A stretch of DNA of 64,000 bases, taken from Paucibacter sediminis (lineage in GTDB: Bacteria; Pseudomonadota; Gammaproteobacteria; Burkholderiales; Burkholderiaceae_C). Every line of letters begins with the position of its first letter. Within the stretch, counting starts at the first letter, position 1. The stretch is taken from positions 1,778,001 through 1,842,000 of the forward strand of contig NZ_CP116346.1 of assembly GCF_030254645.1 (NCBI RefSeq). Direction: 5' to 3'. Under the pieces are notes generated by a model. The model saw only the letters and a list, made by a program, of their open reading frames with translations. It did not search any database and was not told the origin of the DNA. Of this stretch, positions 58,504 to 64,000 are shown in pieces. A program made the position numbers and the translations under genes.

Positions 58504-59697
58504 ATGTTCCAACACGTCGACGCCTACGCAGGCGACCCCATCCTGAGCCTGAACGAAGCCTTCCAGAAGGACACGCGCCCGGGCAAGATCAACCTGTCGA
58601 TCGGCATCTACTTCGACAACGACGGCAAGATCCCGATGCTGGACTCGGTGCGCAAGGCCGAGCTGGAGGTGGTGGCCGCGGCCGGTCCGCGCCCCTATCT
58701 GCCGATGGAAGGCGCGGCGAACTTCCGCAGCGCGGTGCAGGAGCTGCTGTTCGGCAAGGGCCACCCCGCCATCGCGGCCGGCCGCATCGTCACCATCCAG
58801 GGCGTGGGCTCGAGCGGCGGCCTCAAGGTCGGCGCCGACTTCATCAAGCGCTACTTCCCCGACAGCGCCATCTATGTGAGCGACCCCACCTGGGACAACC
58901 ACCGCGCCGTCTTCGAGGGCTCGGGCATCACCGTCAAGACCTACCCCTATTACGACGCGGCCACCGGCGGCCTGCGCTTCGCCGAGCTGCTGGACGCGAT
59001 GCGCGCCCTGCCGGCCAAGAGCGTGGTGCTGCTGCATGCCTGCTGCCACAACCCCACCGGCGTGGACCTGACGCCGCTGCAATGGGACGAGCTGATCCCG
59101 GTGCTGAAGGAGCGCCAGCTGCTGCCCTTCCTGGACCTGGCCTACCAGGGCTATGGCGACGGCATCGAGGAAGACGCCTTCGCGATCCGCGCCATGGCCG
59201 ATGCCGGCCTGGCCTTCTTCGTCGCCAACAGCTTCTCCAAGAGCATGAGCTTGTATGGCGAGCGCTGCGGTGCGCTCAGCGTGGTGTGCCCCGACGCGGC
59301 CCAGGCCGTCAACGTGCTGGGTCAGCTCAAGTTCATGATCCGCCGCAACTACTCCAACCCGCCCATGCATGGCGGCCAGATCGTCGCCAAGGTGCTGAGC
59401 ACGCCCGAGCTGCGCAGCCTGTGGGAGGGCGAGGTGAGCGAGATGCGCGACCGCATCCACCAGATGCGCAACGCCCTCTACGAGGTGCTGAGCGCCAAGC
59501 TGCCGGGCCGCAACTTCGACTACTTCCTGACCCAGCGCGGCATGTTCAGCTACACCGGCCTCACGCCCGCCCAGGTGGACCGCCTGAAGGACGAGTTCGC
59601 CGTCTACCTGGTGCGCTCGGGCCGCATGTGCGTGGCGGGCCTGAACACCGGCAACGTCGAGGCCACCGCCAACGCGATGGCCGCGGTGCTGGCGTGA
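58504..59697 (+). CDS. tyrB: Aromatic/aspartate aminotransferase (class I)
   Basis: 397 residues, the TyrB/AspC length. The PLP Lys246 lies in NSFSKSMSLYGERCG, with HACCHNPTGVDLT and FLDLAYQGYGDG around the cofactor site and RRNYSNPPMHGG and a C-terminal Arg region for substrate. It transaminates Tyr, Phe and Asp with 2-oxoglutarate. CCGGAG precedes ATG 58504. The stop overlaps the next gene's GTG start. Confidence 0.94.
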   Translation: MFQHVDAYAGDPILSLNEAFQKDTRPGKINLSIGIYFDNDGKIPMLDSVRKAELEVVAAAGPRPYLPMEGAANFRSAVQELLFGKGHPAIAAGRIVTIQGVGSSGGLKVGADFIKRYFPDSAIYVSDPTWDNHRAVFEGSGITVKTYPYYDAATGGLRFAELLDAMRALPAKSVVLLHACCHNPTGVDLTPLQWDELIPVLKERQLLPFLDLAYQGYGDGIEEDAFAIRAMADAGLAFFVANSFSKSMSLYGERCGALSVVCPDAAQAVNVLGQLKFMIRRNYSNPPMHGGQIVAKVLSTPELRSLWEGEVSEMRDRIHQMRNALYEVLSAKLPGRNFDYFLTQRGMFSYTGLTPAQVDRLKDEFAVYLVRSGRMCVAGLNTGNVEATANAMAAVLA

Positions 59698-60677
59698 GCT
59701 GGCGCAGGCTTGCCAACCGGGCGGCGGTGTCCGCCCTGGGCGTGAGCCTGATGTTCCTGATCGGGCCGCGCAACCCCGAGGCGGCCCTGGAGCCCCCGGC
59801 GGCGCAGACCCCGCCGCCCGCCAGCCTGGAGGCGCTCGACGCGCACCTGGCGGCGCGCGAGGCGGCGCTGGGCAACGTCATCCCGGGCACCGAGAAGCGC
59901 ATCGTCTGGGGCGCCGGCGGCAAGCAGCGCGCGCCCTGGGCGGTGGTATTCCTGCATGGCTTCAGCGCCAGCCGCCAGGAGCTCGCGCCCCTGCCCGAGC
60001 TGGTGGCGCAAGGCCTGGGCGGCCATGTCTTCTACACCCGCCTGGCCGGCCATGGCCAGCCCGGCGAGGCCCTCGGCAAGGCCACCGTGGCCGACTGGAA
60101 GGCCGACGCGCTGGAGGCGCTGGCGATCGGCCAGCTGCTGGGCGAGCGCGTGCTGGTGATCGGCAACTCCACCGGCGCGACCCTGGCGGCCTGGCTGGCG
60201 CAGCAGGAGGCGGCGCGCCAGGTCGCGGCCTATGTGATGGTGTCGCCAAACTTCGGCCCCAAGGATCCCTGGGCCCAGGTCATCAACTGGCCCTGGGGCC
60301 GGCAGCTGGCGCGTCTGGTGCAGGGCCCCGAGCGCAGCTACCCGCCGCGCAGCGAGCTGAAGGCGCGCTACTGGACGCACCGCTATCCCACCGAGGCGCT
60401 GTTCCCGATGATGGCGCTGGTGGACCATGTGCACCGCAGCCCGCTGGAGTGGATACAGGCACCGCTGCTGATGCTGGTCTCGCCGCGTGATTCGGTGATC
60501 TCGGTGGAGGCGGCGCAGGCGGCCTTCCGCCGCTTCGGCAGCCCTGCCAAGAAGCTCATCGAGGTGAACTACAGCGAGTCGCTGGGCCAGCACATCCTCG
60601 CCGGCGACATCGAGGCCCCCAAGGCGAGCGCGCCGATGGCGCAGCAGATACTGGACTTCGTGCGCGCGCAGCCCTGA
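59694..60677 (+). CDS. Membrane-anchored alpha/beta hydrolase
   Basis: 327 residues from GTG 59694, which overlaps the tyrB stop as GTGA and so gives a coupled start. An N-terminal hydrophobic segment (about 8-24) is a signal anchor. The fold shows VVFLHGFSASRQELAPL, nucleophile Ser in VIGNSTGATLAAWL, Asp in LVSPRDSVIS and a His (SLGQHIL) near the end. Likely a periplasmic-side esterase or lysophospholipase-like enzyme. Substrate unknown. Confidence 0.87.
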   Translation: MSWRRLANRAAVSALGVSLMFLIGPRNPEAALEPPAAQTPPPASLEALDAHLAAREAALGNVIPGTEKRIVWGAGGKQRAPWAVVFLHGFSASRQELAPLPELVAQGLGGHVFYTRLAGHGQPGEALGKATVADWKADALEALAIGQLLGERVLVIGNSTGATLAAWLAQQEAARQVAAYVMVSPNFGPKDPWAQVINWPWGRQLARLVQGPERSYPPRSELKARYWTHRYPTEALFPMMALVDHVHRSPLEWIQAPLLMLVSPRDSVISVEAAQAAFRRFGSPAKKLIEVNYSESLGQHILAGDIEAPKASAPMAQQILDFVRAQP

Positions 60678-60758
60678 GCCTGCATGCATAGGTAGAAGTT
60701 ATGGGAGCCGCCCTGGCTTTCATTGGCTGGCCGCAGCCCGAATCCGTAACCTGCCGGC

Positions 60759-62033
60759 ATGTCGATGAAACATGTGGTGGTGATAGGCGGCGGGGTGGTG
60801 GGTCTGACGAGCGCCTGGTGCCTGGCCGAGGCCGGCCACCGGGTCAGCCTGGTGGAGCGCGAGCCGGTGCTGGCGAATGGCGCGAGCCGCGCCAACGGGG
60901 GGCAGCTCAGCTACCGTTACGTCTCGCCGCTGGCCGATGAGGGCGTGCCGCTGAAGGCCTTGCGCTGGCTGCTCGATCCCGACGGGCCGCTGCGCTTCAA
61001 GCCCGAGGCCAGCTGGCAGCAATGGAGCTGGCTGGCCGCCTTCCTGGCCAAATGCCGCGGGCCGGTGAACCGGCGCACCACCGCGCGCCTGCTGGCCCTG
61101 GGCGCCTACAGCCGCGATTCGTTTGCGCACTTGCAGCAGCGCGCGCAGCTGCAGGCGATTGCCCTGCGCAGCCCCGGCAAGCTGGTGGTCTACCGCAAGC
61201 CGGCCGAGTTCGGCCGCGTGGCGGCGCGCCTGCGCGCCAGCACCGCCACCGACGACGGCGCCGAGCGCGCCCTCAGCCACGACGAATGCGTGGCGCTGGA
61301 GCCGGCGCTGGCGCACAGCCCGGCCGAGCTGGCCGGCGGCATCTTCAGCGAGGGCGAGGCGGTGGCCGACTGCCATGCGCTCTCGCTCGCACTGGCCGAG
61401 CGCCTGCGCAGCCATCCCAACTTCCGTGGCTGCGTGCATGCCGAGGTGCAGGGCTTCAGCCTCGATCAGGCACATGGGCGGGTGCGGGCCTTGCGCACGA
61501 ACGTGGGCGAGATCGGTGGCGACGAGTTCGTGCTCGCCGCCGGTCTGCAAAGCCGTGCGTTGGCGGCCGAGCTGGGCATCAAGCTGCCCATCTATCCGCT
61601 CAAGGGCTACAGCCTGACCGCGCCGATCGCCGCCGACCATCTGCCGCCGGTGGTGAGCGTGACCGACTTCGAGAAGAAGATCCTCTATGCGCGCATCGGC
61701 GAGCAGCTGCGCGTCGCCGCGATGGTGGATCTGGTGGGCGAGGACCTGCGCATCGACCCCGGCCGCATCGCCTCGCTGCAGCGTGCGGTGCGCGCCATGT
61801 TCCCGCGCGCCGCCGATTACGATCGCGCCGAGACCTGGGCCGGCCTGCGCCCCGCCACCCCCAGTGGCGCGCCGCTGCTGGGCGCCACCCCGGTGCCCGG
61901 GCTGTGGCTCAATGTGGGCCATGGTGCCTTGGGCTTCACCTTCTCGTTCGGTTCGGCGCGCATCGTGGCCGAGCTGGTGTCGGGCCGCACTAGCCCGCTG
62001 AGCCTGGACGGCCTGCAACTGCCACGACGATGA
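60759..62033 (+). CDS. dadA: FAD-dependent D-amino acid dehydrogenase (DadA-like)
   Basis: 424 residues. The Rossmann FAD loop is VVVIGGGVVGLTSAWCLAEAGHRVSLVER, then the DadA-type SRANGGQLSYRYVSPLA. Further motifs are GEAVADCHAL and the C-terminal GLRPATPSGAPLLG and GHGALGFTFSFGSA. It oxidises D-amino acids such as D-Ala, passing electrons to the respiratory chain. A beta-lactamase-fold hydrolase follows 7 nt downstream and an LD-carboxypeptidase after that, consistent with using D-Ala released from peptidoglycan. Confidence 0.92.
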   Translation: MSMKHVVVIGGGVVGLTSAWCLAEAGHRVSLVEREPVLANGASRANGGQLSYRYVSPLADEGVPLKALRWLLDPDGPLRFKPEASWQQWSWLAAFLAKCRGPVNRRTTARLLALGAYSRDSFAHLQQRAQLQAIALRSPGKLVVYRKPAEFGRVAARLRASTATDDGAERALSHDECVALEPALAHSPAELAGGIFSEGEAVADCHALSLALAERLRSHPNFRGCVHAEVQGFSLDQAHGRVRALRTNVGEIGGDEFVLAAGLQSRALAAELGIKLPIYPLKGYSLTAPIAADHLPPVVSVTDFEKKILYARIGEQLRVAAMVDLVGEDLRIDPGRIASLQRAVRAMFPRAADYDRAETWAGLRPATPSGAPLLGATPVPGLWLNVGHGALGFTFSFGSARIVAELVSGRTSPLSLDGLQLPRR

Positions 62034-62040
62034 CAGCAGC

Positions 62041-63135
62041 ATGAATTCAAGCGATCTGGCCGAACTGCTGCGCCGCGCGGCGCTGGCACAGGATTTCGGC
62101 GCCACGCCCGACCCTTTTGATGGCGGCCGGGCGCTGCGCCATTTCCCCAGCATCGATCTGGCCGTGGCCTGCTTCCCGGCCGGCGGCGCGCCGGTGTTTG
62201 CCAACGTGCTGTTCTCGCGCCAGCATCCGCAGGGCCTGGTGGCGGGCATGGCGGCCGGCGCGGGCGCGGCGCAGGGCATCCGCTTCCTGGCCGATCAACA
62301 GGACGCCCAGGGCCGCTCGATCGCCTGGCTGCCCGAGGCCCCCGGGGTCGATTGGCAGCGCCTGGACTGGCTGCCCCTGTATGGCGACAGCGGCCCCACG
62401 GTGGTGGCGCCCTATCCGGCCTCGCTGCTCAAGCTGATGGTGCTGGTCGGGCTGGCCTGGCTGATTGACCAGGGCCGCAGCCGCTGGGATGCGCCGCTGT
62501 CTTTCGAGGGTCAGTGCCGTGCCGTGCGCGACTGGGCCCTGGACATGACGGCGATCAGCTGCAACACCGCCACCTCGGCCCTGGTGATGCATCTGCACGC
62601 GATCGGCGCGATCCGCCGCGACGCGCAGGGCGAATGCCACAACGAAGTGCAGCAGCTGTTCGCCCGCTTGGGCCTGCCGACGCTGCGGCTCGTCAACACG
62701 CGGCCCGATGGCGGCTGGGGCAATGCCGCCGGTGCCGGCGTGGGCCAGCTGCAGATGACGGCCTGGGACAGCGTGCGCCTGCTCTGGTGGCTGGACCCCG
62801 ACGCGCCCGCGGCGCCCTGGCTGCCGGCGCATGCGCCGCGGCTCAGCGCGGAGAGCCGGGGTCAGGTCTTGCGTGCGCTGGAGGCCCAGACCCTGCGCGT
62901 GCTGATGCCCGAGCGTCTGGCGGCCGAACTGCACTTCGCCCACAAGACCGGCACGACCGAGAACTACGCCTCCGACGCCGGTATCGTGCGTGCTGTTGCG
63001 CCACGCCGGCGTCATTACCTGATCGCCATGCTCAGCAACCTCGGTTCCCGCTACGGCGCGCCGGAAGCGCGTCTGCCGGCGCTGGGCGCGGCCATCGACG
63101 CCGCGCTCGAGCCCTGGCTGGAGTCTTGCTCATGA
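62041..63135 (+). CDS. Serine hydrolase of the beta-lactamase/PBP fold
   Basis: 364 residues. SxxK is at S128-K131 in PASLLKLMV, the second motif reads S173-C174-N175 (ISCNTATS) and the third is KTG in HKTGTTENYASDAG. These are the three landmarks of penicillin-recognising enzymes, with Cys in the SxN motif. No signal peptide is seen, unusual for a resistance beta-lactamase and favouring a cytosolic muropeptide or D-peptide hydrolase. Its stop overlaps the ldcA start (ATGA). Context is peptidoglycan recycling. Confidence 0.88.
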   Translation: MNSSDLAELLRRAALAQDFGATPDPFDGGRALRHFPSIDLAVACFPAGGAPVFANVLFSRQHPQGLVAGMAAGAGAAQGIRFLADQQDAQGRSIAWLPEAPGVDWQRLDWLPLYGDSGPTVVAPYPASLLKLMVLVGLAWLIDQGRSRWDAPLSFEGQCRAVRDWALDMTAISCNTATSALVMHLHAIGAIRRDAQGECHNEVQQLFARLGLPTLRLVNTRPDGGWGNAAGAGVGQLQMTAWDSVRLLWWLDPDAPAAPWLPAHAPRLSAESRGQVLRALEAQTLRVLMPERLAAELHFAHKTGTTENYASDAGIVRAVAPRRRHYLIAMLSNLGSRYGAPEARLPALGAAIDAALEPWLESCS

Positions 63136-64000
63136 ACGATTTCTTCTTGATGCGGCCGCTACCGGCCGGCGCCTGCCTGGGCGTGGTGGCACCCGCCGGC
63201 CCGCCCAAGCCGGGCGTGCTGGAACAGGTGGCGCCACTGATCGAGCAGCTGGGCTTTCGCGCCAAGCTGTTTCCCGGTTGCGCCGGCCCCGCGCAGCTGG
63301 GTCATTTGGCCGCGGCTGACGCGCAGCGCCTGGCCGATCTGCATGCCGCTTTTGCCGACCCCGAGGTCGACGCCGTGCTGTGCCTGCGCGGCGGCTATGG
63401 CTGCATCCGCCTGCTCGACGGCCTGGACCTGGCACTGCTGAAGCGCCACCCCAAACCCCTGATCGGCTACAGCGACATCACCTCCCTGCACGGCGCGCTC
63501 GATCGCCTCGGTCTGCCGGCCTGGCATGCGCCGATGCCGGCCTCGGACTGGATCGATAAAGGGCCGAGCGGCCTGGACGATGCGCGCCGCCTCGCCGCCC
63601 AGCTGCAGCGCGGCCTGCGCACCGGCGATGTGCTGGCGCCCGAGGATCTGCCGGCTCACCCCTTGAGCCAGGGCGAGCGTGCCCGGGGCCGGCTGATCGG
63701 CGGCAATCTCTCGGTGCTGGTGTCCAGCCTGGGCACGCGCTGGATGCCCGATGCGCGCGGCGCCATCCTGTTCCTGGAAGACATTGCCGAAGACCCCTAC
63801 CGCGTCGATCGCTACCTGGCTCAGCTGCGCCTGGCCGGCGTGCTCGACGCCGCCGCGGGCTTTCTGATCGGCAGCTTCAGCGATGCCGAGGCCCCCGACG
63901 CGGTGCTGGCCGACTACCTGCCGCAGCTCGGCAAACCCATCCTGGCCGGCTGGCCCAGCGGGCATTGCTGCCCGAACCTGCCACTGCCGCTGGGCGTGCC
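63132..64000 (+). CDS. ldcA: LD-carboxypeptidase LdcA, peptidase S66 (3' truncated by window)
   Basis: 289 codons are present before the window ends. Nucleophile Ser114 is in IGYSDITSLH; the catalytic Glu is in LFLEDIAEDPYR and the His in WPSGHCCPN, the S66 triad. VVAPAGPPK at the start and CLRGGYGCIRLLD are also typical. It removes the terminal D-Ala from murein tetrapeptides in the cytosol. Translationally coupled to the PBP-fold hydrolase; the released D-Ala can be oxidised by DadA. Confidence 0.93.
   Translation, partial: MNDFFLMRPLPAGACLGVVAPAGPPKPGVLEQVAPLIEQLGFRAKLFPGCAGPAQLGHLAAADAQRLADLHAAFADPEVDAVLCLRGGYGCIRLLDGLDLALLKRHPKPLIGYSDITSLHGALDRLGLPAWHAPMPASDWIDKGPSGLDDARRLAAQLQRGLRTGDVLAPEDLPAHPLSQGERARGRLIGGNLSVLVSSLGTRWMPDARGAILFLEDIAEDPYRVDRYLAQLRLAGVLDAAAGFLIGSFSDAEAPDAVLADYLPQLGKPILAGWPSGHCCPNLPLPLGV

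Noticed and set aside
1-64000. CRISPR array, insertion sequence, prophage or toxin-antitoxin module
   Set aside because: No regularly spaced repeats, transposase, phage structural gene or paired small toxin/antitoxin ORFs were found on reading both strands.

Overview
The window is a gene-dense (about 70% GC) chromosomal stretch of a betaproteobacterium. Gene content points to Burkholderiales near Roseateles/Pelomonas/Mitsuaria: an Anbu-type proteasome homologue operon, PEP-CTERM exported proteins, many orphan family-3 periplasmic binding proteins, abundant c-di-GMP and chemotaxis proteins, and neighbourhoods such as alr-lplT and alr-arfB. The taxonomic call is inference from gene families. 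No rRNA, insertion sequence, phage module, CRISPR array or origin was seen. One tRNA, Arg(CCG), is present. No gene-free stretch exceeds 300 bases.

Layout. 1-9141 is entirely minus strand: a truncated membrane protein, an orphan ParA-type ATPase, an orphan periplasmic binding protein, an ECF sigma / anti-sigma / exported-protein cassette, and the four-gene operon circularly permuted ATP-grasp - alpha-E - transglutaminase-like - Anbu protease. A 46-residue Cys-rich protein is divergent from that operon. 9487-22826 is a signalling region: a histidine kinase overlapping a REC-DUF3369-GGDEF-EAL regulator, two TetR regulators each beside a chemoreceptor, a PAS-PAS-GGDEF-EAL protein, a CheW, and a TorT-like binding protein. 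22852-26887 holds tRNA-Arg, a membrane-anchored cytochrome c, and a minus-strand housekeeping set ending in ilvE.

27115-28291 carries two tandem paralogous PEP-CTERM proteins. 28775-31458 pairs a periplasmic binding protein with a CHASE-PAS-GGDEF cyclase, followed by radA, a symporter, amino-acid and DMT exporters, a beta-propeller protein and two exported M3 peptidases. 42234-43728 is a small quorum-sensing-like locus: a LuxR-type regulator with an altered ligand pocket, a divergent protein that may be RsaM-like, an 18-bp perfect palindrome between them, and an 18-codon ORF downstream.

43750-49737 is mostly housekeeping (PspC, arfB, alr, lplT, SGNH hydrolase, DMT exporter, glutathione peroxidase). 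49727-57383 has a lipid flavour: fatty-acid hydroxylase, cytosolic-PLA2-like hydrolase, and a di-haem lipoprotein resembling the RoxA/CcpA group. It then has a Crp/Fnr - binding-protein operon separated from a DUF2332 gene by a 14+14-bp perfect inverted repeat. The end (57390-64000) holds a DUF4440-type protein, a GNAT, an aromatic aminotransferase with an overlapping hydrolase, and a dadA / penicillin-binding-fold hydrolase / ldcA run consistent with D-amino-acid and peptidoglycan recycling.

Starts were moved inward from the longest frame where a Shine-Dalgarno, a 4-nt ATGA/GTGA overlap or a signal peptide argued for it. Notable non-ATG starts are TTG (27115, 48114) and GTG (6746, 14176, 59694).
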